Shown here piece by piece: positions 7,688-15,427 of a DNA stretch of 64,000 bases. Position 1 is the stretch's first letter; each line of letters begins with the position of its first letter. This DNA comes from Streptococcus mitis (GTDB taxonomy: Bacteria; Bacillota; Bacilli; Lactobacillales; Streptococcaceae), in NCBI RefSeq assembly GCF_000722685.1, contig NZ_JPFV01000012.1, positions 186,001 through 250,000 on the forward strand, written 5' to 3'. The notes beneath the pieces were generated by a model. It saw only the letters and a program-made list of their open reading frames with translations, was not told the DNA's origin and searched no databases. The translations under genes and the position numbers were made by a program.

Positions 7688-8149
7688 TCAATCCAAATTT
7701 TTATACTTTCTAGGCAAACAACTAGCGTAATGTTCTGAATCATTGACCTTTGCATTATAAAAAATCATATTATTCCCAATAATTTCTTGCCATTTAGGAA
7801 TCTCCTCACGATAAATGCGATTAAGTCCATAAAAGTTCCTTACAATAAATCTAACTGCTCCAATATGATCTCCTAAACCAACTACACACAACACATCATG
7901 TTCCATATCATATACCCAATGACTTTTTGAATTTGTCAGTATTTCCCAAGCAAATTCCCAATCTCTCTCAAGCCAATCATGCCCTGGTCTGTAATAAACT
8001 TTTGTCTGACAAGAGTCATCATTAAATCCATAAAAACAGTGACTACACAGCGTTCTATTTTTATCTACCCACCAGCAAGTACCATACTTTTCATTGATGC
8101 AAGGTGTAACCCAGTTGCAAGAACATCGTCTACAAATTCCAGTTTCCAT
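7688..8149 (-). CDS. Hypothetical protein with cysteine cluster, 153 aa
   Basis: Not assigned to a named family. The first 45 residues hold a Cys-rich, zinc-ribbon-like cluster (CRRCSCNWVTPC ... CWWVD ... CSHC). The rest is soluble, acidic and aromatic (HDWLERDWEFAWEIL, GAVRFIVRNFYGLNRI). ATG at 8149 follows GAAGGAGTAAAGT. It is packed between the decayed 101-aa gene and the DUF2786 gene, so it belongs to the same element operon. The zinc site is inferred from cysteine spacing only. Confidence 0.65.
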   Translation of the reverse strand: METGICRRCSCNWVTPCINEKYGTCWWVDKNRTLCSHCFYGFNDDSCQTKVYYRPGHDWLERDWEFAWEILTNSKSHWVYDMEHDVLCVVGLGDHIGAVRFIVRNFYGLNRIYREEIPKWQEIIGNNMIFYNAKVNDSEHYASCLPRKYKNLD

Positions 8150-8224
8150 ACTTTACTCCTTCCTACACATATCCCATCAATTCTGGATTAAATTCTAGAG
8201 TCAACCACAGGGCTTCATCCTGAG

Positions 8225-8530
8225 TCAATTGGCTAGTTTGTCCCCAATTTCCATCTCCCGCCTTCTGGAGTAAGGATATGTACCAAGGTTAATTCTAGGA
8301 CGTAATTCATGAATAACGTCATCTTTCATAACTCTCCAGAGAAGACTAGAAGGTCTATAGTAATAGCCGTCTCCAAGCCAAACTCTATTGAGTTCATCGT
8401 ATACAGATACTTTTTCATCAGAATTTCCTTCAGGGATACAATCAACTATATTTTCATTCTTATCAAGATCTATTACATCGAAAATTTCTAACGAATCAAT
8501 ATCCATAACAATTTCAATATTATCTGACAT
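8225..8530 (-). CDS. Hypothetical protein, probably frameshifted, 101 aa
   Basis: Acidic N-terminal part (MSDNIEIVMDIDSLEIFDVI) with a strong TTGGGAGGAAAAT ribosome site. The C terminus looks broken: the frame ends with a basic, unlikely tail (YSRRREMEIGDKLAN), while the two other frames over the same bases read smoothly, LVHILTPEGGRWKLG then TSQLTQDEALWLTLEF, and stop at 8163-8165 just before the next gene's ribosome site. Two single-base shifts, one in a GGGG run near 8250, would restore a protein of about 120 residues. First gene of the element next to the crcB terminator. Function unknown. Confidence 0.55.
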   Translation of the reverse strand: MSDNIEIVMDIDSLEIFDVIDLDKNENIVDCIPEGNSDEKVSVYDELNRVWLGDGYYYRPSSLLWRVMKDDVIHELRPRINLGTYPYSRRREMEIGDKLAN

Positions 8531-8547
8531 ATTTTCCTCCCAAAATA

Positions 8548-8580
8548 CAAAAAAGAACTAACGGATTTTTCCGTTAGTTC
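8548..8580 (-). terminator. Terminator of the crcB operon; edge of the accessory region
   Basis: Perfect 11-bp stem GAACTAACGGA/TCCGTTAGTTC with a 4-nt loop and TTTTTT on the minus strand. Core genes lie to the right and element genes begin 18 bp to the left. Confidence 0.9.
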
Positions 8581-8597
8581 AATATTTTCTATTTATC

Positions 8598-8945
8598 TCA
8601 AAACACTAGACACTTACACAACAGAATTCCTAAAAAAATCGCAACTAAACCACCTAGGTAGGTCAAAGCCAGGTAAGAATAAAAGACCCTCTTATCACTT
8701 AGCAGTCTTTGAAGTTCGTCATTCAAGGTCGAAAAAGTTGTCAAACCACCACAAAATCCTGTTGCTAGAATAGCATAGACTTCCTTGGATTCCACATGAT
8801 TATAGAATAATCCAATCAAAAAACAACCTAGAAGATTGGCTATGAGCGTTCCGAGTGGCAATTTAGAAGCTTGATTATAGCGGGAAAATAAATACCGTAC
8901 TATAGCTCCCAAGCCACAAGCAATTGCAAGATAAACGATTACCAT
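8598..8945 (-). CDS. crcB: Fluoride efflux channel subunit CrcB/Fluc
   Basis: A 115-aa membrane protein with four hydrophobic helices and the Fluc signature GFCGGLTTFSTLNDE (about 63-77), plus the pore asparagine region GTLIANLLGCFLIG. Fluc proteins form dual-topology dimers that export F-. Its start overlaps the preceding crcB gene by 7 bp (8939-8945). Two unequal crcB genes in tandem suggest a heterodimer of oppositely oriented subunits, as described for other Gram-positives. Confidence 0.92.
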   Translation of the reverse strand: MVIVYLAIACGLGAIVRYLFSRYNQASKLPLGTLIANLLGCFLIGLFYNHVESKEVYAILATGFCGGLTTFSTLNDELQRLLSDKRVFYSYLALTYLGGLVAIFLGILLCKCLVF

Positions 8946-9313
8946 TTCTTCCTCCCCAAATAGTAAGCTAAAAGCAGGCCTCCACCGATACTCAAAAGCA
9001 AATACAGGACCAAACTAAGATAACGCCCTGTATCAAGCAGTTTCACAGCATCAAGCATGAGACTGGAAAAGGTTGTTAAACCTCCACAAAAGCCCGTCCC
9101 TAGTCCTAAAATAACACCTTTACTAGTTCCCTTATAGACCAGATAGCCCTTTACAAGATAAACCAAGCAGAAAATGCCTAGATAGTTAACAAGAAGGGTG
9201 CCCCAAGGGAAATCTGGACTGGCTGGTAACCAAGTAGAAACAAGGTAGCGCACAAGTCCGCCCAACATAGCAGCTAGAAAAATCCCTAGCGGAAAAAATT
9301 GTTCTTTTTTCAT
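8939..9313 (-). CDS. crcB: Fluoride efflux channel subunit CrcB/Fluc
   Basis: A 124-aa four-helix membrane protein, paralogous to the adjacent gene. It has GTLLVNYLGIF in helix 2 and GFCGGLTTFSSLMLD (about 75-89) in helix 3, the Na+/F- site of the family. It overlaps the chorismate mutase stop by 4 bp (ATGA) and has no clear ribosome site of its own, so translation is probably coupled. It would pair with the downstream CrcB in a heterodimeric channel. A fluoride riboswitch was looked for upstream and not seen. Confidence 0.92.
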   Translation of the reverse strand: MKKEQFFPLGIFLAAMLGGLVRYLVSTWLPASPDFPWGTLLVNYLGIFCLVYLVKGYLVYKGTSKGVILGLGTGFCGGLTTFSSLMLDAVKLLDTGRYLSLVLYLLLSIGGGLLLAYYLGRKKW

Positions 9314-9576
9314 TTGATATTTTTATCCTGATAATCACGCGAACGTTTGAGTATGTCCGAAAAAGTCGCGACAATAGTCTCCTGATAACGCTTGTCCTCT
9401 ACACGATTTCTGACCTTTTCAAAAATAACTGCTTCTCTCTTGGTATCTAAAATCGGTTTATCCGAAGCCTTCTTATAAGCTACAACCCCTTCAACTAAAT
9501 GCATTCGTTCTTCTAATAGTTTGACAATTTGGTCGTCGATTTGATCAATTTCTTGACGAATGATATCTAAATCCAT
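9310..9576 (-). CDS. Chorismate mutase, AroQ class
   Basis: An 88-aa all-helical AroQ-type chorismate mutase, converting chorismate to prephenate for Phe/Tyr synthesis. It shows the N-terminal pattern MDLDIIRQEIDQIDDQIVKL, an ERM motif (LLEERMHLVEGVVAYK) and the C-terminal arginine-rich helix (ILKRSRDYQ). Length fits a free-standing single-domain enzyme. ATG at 9576 follows AAAGGAGGAGATTGT. It precedes the crcB pair with overlapping stop/start, an association without an obvious metabolic link. Confidence 0.88.
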   Translation of the reverse strand: MDLDIIRQEIDQIDDQIVKLLEERMHLVEGVVAYKKASDKPILDTKREAVIFEKVRNRVEDKRYQETIVATFSDILKRSRDYQDKNIK

Positions 9577-9654
9577 ACAATCTCCTCCTTTATTTGAATT
9601 ATTGTATCAAAAAGCCACTAAATAGGCTAGTAAAATCCCAACTCACGATAAGAA

Positions 9655-9688
9655 AAATGCACTGATTGATTGCATCAGCGCACGTTTG
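9655..9688 (-). terminator. Terminator after flavodoxin gene
   Basis: On the minus strand GTGCGCTGAT..ATCAGTGCATTTTTC, an imperfect stem with a T-run 8-40 bp after the flavodoxin stop. The chorismate mutase-crcB genes downstream then need another promoter or read-through. Confidence 0.6.
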
Positions 9689-9695
9689 TTTATGC

Positions 9696-10139
9696 TTATC
9701 CTACTTTAGCAGCCAATTCTTCTGCGAATTGTTCCAAGCGTTCAATGTCTTCTTCTTCGGCAGAAAGATCAACTTTGACACACTCTGAACCTTTTTCTGC
9801 CCCTGTTGACACAAAAACACGGTCAAAGTCATCAACAGCCTTACAGAATTCATCGTAGAAGGTATCTCCTGAGCCGACCACTCCGTAGATTTTACCATTC
9901 AAGTTGAGGTCTGCTAGGTCTTCGTAGAAGTCCATCATCTCATCTGGCAATTCTCCATCACCATAAGTATAGGTCGCAACGATAGCGATGTCTGCCTCCA
10001 AGAAGTCGGAAGCGTCAACAGTTGTACATTCATCAACATCGACATCCAAGCCCAAGTCACGTAATTTGTCTGCTACAATATCTGCAATTTCTTCGGTATT
10101 ACCGGTCATACTGGCAAATACAATTTTTGCTAATGCCAT
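9696..10139 (-). CDS. Flavodoxin
   Basis: A 147-aa flavodoxin, a soluble FMN one-electron carrier. The phosphate loop SMTGNTEEIAD (about 10-20) and the FMN-stacking loops TYTYGDGELPD (about 57-67) and GSGDTFYDEF are intact; pI is very acidic, as expected. ATG at 10139 follows TTGAGGAGGATGAT. An extended -10 (TGATATAAT, plus coordinates 10167-10172) precedes it, in a 103-bp divergent region shared with the DHH gene. Confidence 0.92.
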   Translation of the reverse strand: MALAKIVFASMTGNTEEIADIVADKLRDLGLDVDVDECTTVDASDFLEADIAIVATYTYGDGELPDEMMDFYEDLADLNLNGKIYGVVGSGDTFYDEFCKAVDDFDRVFVSTGAEKGSECVKVDLSAEEEDIERLEQFAEELAAKVG

Positions 10140-10187
10140 ATCATCCTCCTCAATTTATCTTTCTCCATTATATCACATCTTTTTCAT

Positions 10188-10216
10188 TTTAAAAATAAAA
10201 ATTCTTGTGCTACAAT
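10188..10216 (+). promoter_or_regulatory. Promoter of the DHH phosphoesterase gene
   Basis: Extended -10 TGCTACAAT (hexamer 10211-10216) with a weak -35 TTTAAA (10188-10193) at 17 bp. It is divergent from the flavodoxin promoter. Confidence 0.55.
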
Positions 10217-10242
10217 GAAATGAGAAAGAATTGAGGTTATTT

Positions 10243-11178
10243 ATGGATATTTGCCATCAAATTTTATCAAAAATTAAAGAATACGATACGATTATCATTC
10301 ATCGTCATATGAAACCAGACCCTGATGCCTTGGGAAGTCAGGTGGGATTGAAAGCTCTTCTCAAACATCATTTCCCAGAAAAAACCATCAAAGCCGTTGG
10401 TTTTGATGAACCAACTCTTACTTGGATGGCTGAAATGGATCTTGTTCAAGATAGTGCCTACCAAGGTGCCCTTGTCATCGTCTGTGATACGGCGAATACT
10501 GCTCGTATCGATGATAAGCGCTATAGTCAAGGTGATTTTCTCATTAAAATTGACCACCATCCAAATGATGATGTATACGGTGACCTATCTTGGGTGGATA
10601 CTGGTTCAAGTAGCGCTAGTGAGATGATTACCCTATTTGCCCAAACAACCCAACTGCCCTTGTCAGATCGCGCTGCTGAGTTGCTCTTTGCAGGAATTAT
10701 TGGTGATACAGGTCGCTTCCTTTATCCTTCTACAACTGCACGGACTCTTCGCCTTGCTGCCTATCTGAGAGAACAAAACTTTGACTTTGCGGCTCTCACT
10801 CGCAGAATGGACACTATGAGCTACAAAATTGCGAAACTTCAAGGCTACATCTACGACCATCTGGAAGTGGATGACAATGGTGCCGCTCGCGTTATCCTGA
10901 GTCAAGAAATCTTGAAACAATTCAATGTGACCGATGCTGAAACTGCAGCCATTGTCGGTGCACCTGGACGCATTGACAGTGTGAATCTTTGGGGAATTTT
11001 TGTGGAGCAGGCTGATGGCCACTACCGTGTTCGCTTACGCAGTAAAATCCATCCTATCAATGAAATTGCCAAGGAACATGATGGTGGAGGCCACCCTCTC
11101 GCAAGTGGTGCCAATTCCTATAGTCTAGAAGAAAACGAAGTCATCTACCAAAAGTTAAAAAACTTGCTTAAAAACTAA
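10243..11178 (+). CDS. nrnA: DHH/DHHA1 bifunctional oligoribonuclease / PAP phosphatase
   Basis: A 311-aa DHH-DHHA1 protein of the NrnA family, degrading nanoRNA and/or dephosphorylating pAp or cyclic-dinucleotide products in the cytosol. Mn2+ motifs: HRHMKPDPDALGSQ (motif I), VCDTAN (II), KIDHHPNDD (III, the DHH) and FAGIIGDTGRF (IV). The C-terminal DHHA1 domain has the GGGHPLASGA glycine loop. ATG at 10243 is chosen because GAGG lies 6 bp upstream; the in-frame TTG at 10231 lacks a site. NrnA versus Pde2-like activity cannot be separated from sequence alone. Confidence 0.85.
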   Translation: MDICHQILSKIKEYDTIIIHRHMKPDPDALGSQVGLKALLKHHFPEKTIKAVGFDEPTLTWMAEMDLVQDSAYQGALVIVCDTANTARIDDKRYSQGDFLIKIDHHPNDDVYGDLSWVDTGSSSASEMITLFAQTTQLPLSDRAAELLFAGIIGDTGRFLYPSTTARTLRLAAYLREQNFDFAALTRRMDTMSYKIAKLQGYIYDHLEVDDNGAARVILSQEILKQFNVTDAETAAIVGAPGRIDSVNLWGIFVEQADGHYRVRLRSKIHPINEIAKEHDGGGHPLASGANSYSLEENEVIYQKLKNLLKN

Positions 11179-11186
11179 TAAAATAC

Positions 11187-11215
11187 TTGCCAAACTTTTC
11201 AGAATCTGATAGACT
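11187..11215 (+). promoter_or_regulatory. Promoter of rpmE
   Basis: TTGCCA (11187-11192), 17 bp, TGA-TAGACT (-10 hexamer 11210-11215). The roughly 50-nt leader before the ATG at 11274 contains ATGG..CCAT complementarity (about 11232-11252) and might carry an L31-type autoregulatory leader; this is speculative. Confidence 0.55.
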
Positions 11216-11273
11216 AGTATGGTAACAATCTATGGCTCGCAAAGAGACCATGGCAGAAAGGAAATATTGCAAA

Positions 11274-11516
11274 ATGAAAAAAGATATCCATCCAGAATAT
11301 CGCCCAGTTGTCTTCATGGACACAACTACTGGTTACCAATTCCTTAGCGGTTCAACAAAACGCTCTAACGAAACAGTTGAGTTCGAAGGCGAAACTTACC
11401 CATTGATCCGTGTGGAAATTTCATCAGACTCACACCCATTCTACACTGGACGTCAAAAGTTCACTCAAGCAGATGGACGCGTGGATCGTTTCAACAAAAA
11501 ATACGGTCTCAAATAA
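11274..11516 (+). CDS. rpmE: 50S ribosomal protein L31 type B
   Basis: An 80-aa large-subunit protein beginning [16 protein letters not shown], with the type B hallmark [10 protein letters not shown] at the C terminus. It lacks the zinc-binding CxxC of type A, so it is the zinc-independent C- form. The start at 11274 follows GAAAGGAAATATTGCAAA and gives the canonical N terminus; an upstream in-frame ATG at 11232 would add an atypical 14-residue extension. Confidence 0.95.
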
Positions 11517-11520
11517 TGAT

Positions 11521-11550
11521 AAAAAAGAACAGTTTCGACTGTTCTTTTTT
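11521..11550 (+). terminator. rpmE terminator
   Basis: AAAAAAGAACAGT-TTCG-ACTGTTCTTTTTT, a strong symmetric hairpin 4 bp past the stop; it can act in both directions. Confidence 0.92.
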
Positions 11551-11589
11551 GTTTCTTGAAATCAACTGCTGTTTTTATGTTCCAAACTC

Positions 11590-11646
11590 AAAAAACTTTG
11601 CACTCTAGCTAGCCACACGATGCTTTCTAGAGAACAAAGTTTTTTA
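11590..11646 (-). terminator. Candidate terminator of the efe-tat operon
   Basis: Imperfect inverted repeat AAAAAACTTTG...CTCTAG...CTAGAG...CAAAGTTTTTT just beyond tatA. It has A/T runs on both sides and would form a long interrupted hairpin. Confidence 0.5.
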
Positions 11647-11657
11647 TTAGAGCAGAT

Positions 11658-11828
11658 TTACTCTTCCTTATCTTGATTTTCAGTTCCTTTAACTGCTTTT
11701 TTAAATTCAGATAGCATTTTACCGATTGACTCGCCTAATTCAGGCAATCGTTTTGGTCCGAAGATTAAGAGAGCTCCTAAAACGATAATAATCAATCCTG
11801 GTGCTCCGATATCACGTAAGATTCCCAT
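11658..11828 (-). CDS. tatA: Twin-arginine translocase pore subunit TatA
   Basis: A 56-aa protein: one N-terminal membrane helix (GLIIIVLGALLIF), the FGPKRLPELGES hinge and amphipathic helix of the TatA family, and a short charged tail. TatA oligomers form the transient path for folded proteins with a twin-arginine signal. It overlaps the tatC 3' end by 17 bp, with GAAAGGAGAGAGAA as ribosome site. No TatB gene is present, so this is a minimal TatAC system serving mainly EfeB. Confidence 0.93.
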   Translation of the reverse strand: MGILRDIGAPGLIIIVLGALLIFGPKRLPELGESIGKMLSEFKKAVKGTENQDKEE

Positions 11829-12543
11829 TTCTCTCTCCTTTCTGCTTGCGTTTCATAATGTATTTGCTGATAGCAATACTTAATTCATAGAGTAAAATCA
11901 AGGGGGTAGTCATTGCCAAATCGCTGACAAAGTCAGCTGGTGTCAAGATGACTGCGAGTACCAATAAGATAAAATAAGCATATCGGCGATAAGCAATCAA
12001 TAATTCTGGTCCAATGAGTCCAATCGACGTCAAAAAGGCAATGATAACCGGCAATTCAAAAATCAGAGCCAAGGGCAAGGTCGTTTGAAAAACAAAGGAC
12101 AGATAATTTTGGGCTGTTAACTGCGTTTCAAATAGTCCTTCTCCTAGCCCTAATAAAACCTGAAGTAAGGCTGGTGTTACAAAGTAAAAACCAAAAGCCA
12201 GTCCAACTAGAAAACAAAGGAAACTAGCTGGAATATAAGCAAAAATAGCTCTAGCTTCTTCCTTCTTTAAACCAGGTTTAATGAAAGACCAAATATGATA
12301 CACCGTGTAAGGTAGGGTGATAGTAAAGGCCATCAGACTAGCTAAGCGTATGTAAATCCATAAAATATCATTTGGCCCTAAAACAATCAACTTTTGCTGA
12401 AAAGATTGGGTCACATACTGGTAAATCTGGTCTGCGAAAAGTAAGGAGACACAGAATACCAAAAAGAAACAAATGACCACTGCCAATAATCTCTTTCTAA
12501 ACTCTACCAGATGTTCAACGATTGTCAATTCTTTTCTATCCAT
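11812..12543 (-). CDS. tatC: Twin-arginine translocase receptor TatC
   Basis: A 243-aa polytopic protein with six membrane helices. The N-terminal signature MDRKELTIVEHLVEFRKRLL includes the conserved HLxELRxRL-type motif that recognises the twin-arginine signal; FIKPGLKKEEAR lies in the first periplasmic/cytoplasmic loop region. The start at 12543 overlaps the efeU stop by 8 bp, so the two are coupled. Encoded together with a Tat-dependent peroxidase (EfeB). Confidence 0.95.
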   Translation of the reverse strand: MDRKELTIVEHLVEFRKRLLAVVICFFLVFCVSLLFADQIYQYVTQSFQQKLIVLGPNDILWIYIRLASLMAFTITLPYTVYHIWSFIKPGLKKEEARAIFAYIPASFLCFLVGLAFGFYFVTPALLQVLLGLGEGLFETQLTAQNYLSFVFQTTLPLALIFELPVIIAFLTSIGLIGPELLIAYRRYAYFILLVLAVILTPADFVSDLAMTTPLILLYELSIAISKYIMKRKQKGERNGNLT

Positions 12544-14233
12544 CGTATTCTTCACCCTGTCTGAAAGTGACAATCAAGACAATAATAATAAAGATTAGCT
12601 GACTGATTAAACCTTCCCAACTTGGGTAAATTCCAAGCAGGTCGATTGTTGGAAATCCTGTCAGCAAGTGATTTGGTGCCATATTGGTCAACTGAAGAGC
12701 GTGGACACTAACCCCCAGCATCTTGAAAGCCAGAGCATAAATCATCCAAGTCAGGATAAAGAAGACCTTATGTGGCAGGAAGAATTGACTGGCCTTATTC
12801 ATCATGATTGCAATAATTACCAGAACCAGCAAGGCAAGTGAAATTCCCAAGACAAATTCAAAACTGGAAATCCTTGGTAAAATTCCAACGTAAAAGAGAA
12901 TGGTTTCTGCTCCCTCACGGAAAACAGCTAGGAAACTGAGGGCAAACATGGAAATAAAGGAACCTGTCTTGGTCACCGTTTCCATTTGTGACTCCATAAA
13001 GGTATTCCATTTTTTGACTGAGGATTTGCTGTGAAGCCAGATTCCAATCAAAATCATCATAGCTACTGCAAAAATCCCCACTGCTCCTTCGATGATTTCA
13101 CGATTGGATCCTGATGTCACTGCTGGAAAAGCAATTTGCAGGATGAAAGCAATAACCAGACTTGCCATGATTCCTGTGATAGCACCACCATAAACCCACT
13201 TGAGCCCTTTACGAAGCTTGGCTGCTTTCAAGGTCGTTACCAAGGCCATAACGATTAAGAGGGCCTCTACTCCTTCTCTTAGGAGAATCAGCATAGCATC
13301 AAAGGCATTGTAACGTGCACTGGTATCAATTTGTGATAAATCTGCAATCAGTTTTTCTAATTTTTCTTGGTATTCCTTTTCACTTTCCTTGACCATAATC
13401 ACAGGGCTTTCACTTTCCACTCGAGTATAGAGGGAAGGATTGGTCGTGCTAACAGAACCTTCAATTGTTGGCCAGATAGTGATGAATTCCTTCATACTAG
13501 CGGCTCCTGATGCTTGATCACCAGCTTGAAATTGTTCCAAAGCCTTCTTCAAAAGGGCAATGCCGTCTTTGAGAGTCAAATCCGAAGATGTTGCTGCTAT
13601 TTCTTTTCCAGTTACAAAATCATCAATAGCCTTTTTTAAGTTCTCAAAGGAAGTCTGGATTGAGTTGAAATCTGTAGGCTCGATTTCCATACTACTACGC
13701 AAGAAAGAAATAGCTGTTTCAACACGGCCATAATGGGCTGTACTATTGTCACGAACCACACTTTCATTGATGGTCCAAGTGGAATTCATTTTCTTAAAGG
13801 CTTCTCGAACCTTTTCCAAATCTTTGGAGGCAATGGCTTGTTCCAAGGCTTCAAAACGAGGACTTAGACGGTTTACCAACTTTTCCTTTTCCGCATCTAG
13901 GTCAACAGGATTTTGTTCTTTTTCAAAGGCTAATAGGGCTGCAGAAAGTTCGGTTAGTTTGTCTTCAGTAATCTCGCCTGATTGAGCTAACTTTTCCTTA
14001 ACAACCTTACCAGCCTCAGAATTGCTGTCTTCTACTCTTTCAAAGTCTGTTGCCATCTCCTGAACGAGTTTCTGGGCTTCAGACTGATTCCCATTTTTGA
14101 CCGCTTTAGAAGCATCTGTGATTTTTACAAAGTAAGAACTCAAGCTTTCTTGGGCACCTACTGGGGAAAGAATTAAAAATGACAAAGATAAAACTAGTAA
14201 CCAGCCTTTAGCCTTCCAATAATTTCTGACCAA
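12536..14233 (-). CDS. efeU: EfeU/FTR1-type iron permease with extracytoplasmic helical domain
   Basis: A 565-aa ferrous iron permease. TTG at 14233 is chosen because AGAAAGGAGG sits about 6 bp upstream and it directly precedes a signal peptide (VLSLSFLILSPVGAQES). Residues about 30-310 form a charged helical extracytoplasmic domain; the C-terminal 270 residues carry seven membrane helices with both REGXE iron-ligand motifs (LLREGVEALLIV and VFREGAETILF). Iron is oxidised/delivered by EfeB and EfeO and enters through EfeU. It overlaps efeB by 26 bp and tatC by 8 bp. The long N-terminal domain is typical of Gram-positive FTR1 proteins. Confidence 0.9.
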   Translation of the reverse strand: MVRNYWKAKGWLLVLSLSFLILSPVGAQESLSSYFVKITDASKAVKNGNQSEAQKLVQEMATDFERVEDSNSEAGKVVKEKLAQSGEITEDKLTELSAALLAFEKEQNPVDLDAEKEKLVNRLSPRFEALEQAIASKDLEKVREAFKKMNSTWTINESVVRDNSTAHYGRVETAISFLRSSMEIEPTDFNSIQTSFENLKKAIDDFVTGKEIAATSSDLTLKDGIALLKKALEQFQAGDQASGAASMKEFITIWPTIEGSVSTTNPSLYTRVESESPVIMVKESEKEYQEKLEKLIADLSQIDTSARYNAFDAMLILLREGVEALLIVMALVTTLKAAKLRKGLKWVYGGAITGIMASLVIAFILQIAFPAVTSGSNREIIEGAVGIFAVAMMILIGIWLHSKSSVKKWNTFMESQMETVTKTGSFISMFALSFLAVFREGAETILFYVGILPRISSFEFVLGISLALLVLVIIAIMMNKASQFFLPHKVFFILTWMIYALAFKMLGVSVHALQLTNMAPNHLLTGFPTIDLLGIYPSWEGLISQLIFIIIVLIVTFRQGEEYDG

Positions 14234-15422
14234 TGTAGCCTCCTTTCTCCACACCACCAAAGCAAGCAAAGAGCCCACTACCTATGTGAGTGATGTATTC
14301 ATTCATCTTATCAGTAGCACCTAGATTGGTTTGAACCTTGACAAAGTTATCAGGATCCTTCTGGAAAGAAATAAAGAGCAAGCCCGTATCAAACTGACCA
14401 GTTTTTTCATCAATCCCATCTGAGTAAGAGTAAGAACGACGCAAAAGTGGTTTCTCCACTTCCTTGGCCAAACGGACATGCGAATCATCAGGTAAGAGAC
14501 TCAAATCCACTTCATCAAACTCATTTTTCTTACCAAAGGGGGCACCACTTTCCTTGTAACGACCAAAGGTATTTTCTTGTTCTTCAAGACTAGTGCGGTC
14601 CCAGGTCTCTAAAAACATCTGAATCCGACGGACTGCCATATAAGATCCATTTTCCATCCAGTCCTTACTATCAGCCCAGATAACGCGGTCAAAGTCTTGC
14701 TCCTTGCTTGGATTTGCTGTTCCATCCTTAAAACCAAAGAGATTACGTGGAGTCTCCATTCGATCTCCGATAGCTGCAAATCCAGACTGACTCCAACGAA
14801 GGGTCACCGCATTTCTTCCCTTACGGATAAGATTGCGAATAGCGTGAAAGGCAACTTGCTCATCATCGGCACAAGCCTGAATCACAATATCTCCACCAGT
14901 ATATTTTTCACGCAATTGCTCTTTAGGAAAAGGCGGTAAATCCCTAAACAGTTGTGGACGCTTGTTTTCCAAGTTCATCTTTTTCAAGAAACTCGCAGAA
15001 ACACCAAAAGTTAGCGTCAAACGATGAGGATTGAGCCCGACTGTTTCACCAGTATCGCTCGGAGGCAAGAGAGCATTCTGGCCATCTTTTTTGACCAATT
15101 CCCCCTCGACCAACTTGGCACTATAATCCGTCCAATCCTTGAACAACTGAATAATCTTATCCTTATCCGTCGTATGCAAGTCCAAGACAACAAAATAGAT
15201 ATTTTTTTGCATGGGCGTACTAATCCCTGCTTGATGCTTGCCATAAAAAGCAATTTTTTCATTTCCGTACGAGATTTTTTCCTGACTTCCTAGCTTAGGT
15301 GCGAAAAAAGCAGAAGCACCAGAGAGTCCTAGCGCTAAACCAGCCCCTCCAATCCCTGCTTTTTTTAGAAATTCTCGACGGTCCATTTTCTTTTCAAAAA
15401 ACTTTTCGTCTTTTTCAGTCAT
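14208..15422 (-). CDS. efeB: Tat-exported dye-decolorizing (DyP) haem peroxidase EfeB
   Basis: A 404-aa DyP-type peroxidase. The N terminus carries a twin-arginine signal, DRREFLKKAG, then a hydrophobic stretch (GIGGAGLALGLSGASAFF) and AFFAPK. The DyP motif GFKDGTANP (GXXDG with the distal Asp) is intact. EfeB oxidises Fe2+ or extracts iron from haem outside the cell, feeding EfeU. The signal has Asp before RR instead of Ser/Thr. ATG at 15422 lies 5 bp after the efeO stop. Operon with efeO, efeU, tatC and tatA supports a self-contained uptake and export unit. Confidence 0.94.
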   Translation of the reverse strand: MTEKDEKFFEKKMDRREFLKKAGIGGAGLALGLSGASAFFAPKLGSQEKISYGNEKIAFYGKHQAGISTPMQKNIYFVVLDLHTTDKDKIIQLFKDWTDYSAKLVEGELVKKDGQNALLPPSDTGETVGLNPHRLTLTFGVSASFLKKMNLENKRPQLFRDLPPFPKEQLREKYTGGDIVIQACADDEQVAFHAIRNLIRKGRNAVTLRWSQSGFAAIGDRMETPRNLFGFKDGTANPSKEQDFDRVIWADSKDWMENGSYMAVRRIQMFLETWDRTSLEEQENTFGRYKESGAPFGKKNEFDEVDLSLLPDDSHVRLAKEVEKPLLRRSYSYSDGIDEKTGQFDTGLLFISFQKDPDNFVKVQTNLGATDKMNEYITHIGSGLFACFGGVEKGGYIGQKLLEG

Positions 15423-15427
15423 GACTC

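Noticed and set aside
1..8545. Prophage
   Set aside because: No capsid, tail, lysis or phage integrase genes; RepA_N, antigen I/II and SEC10 point to a conjugative element or plasmid.
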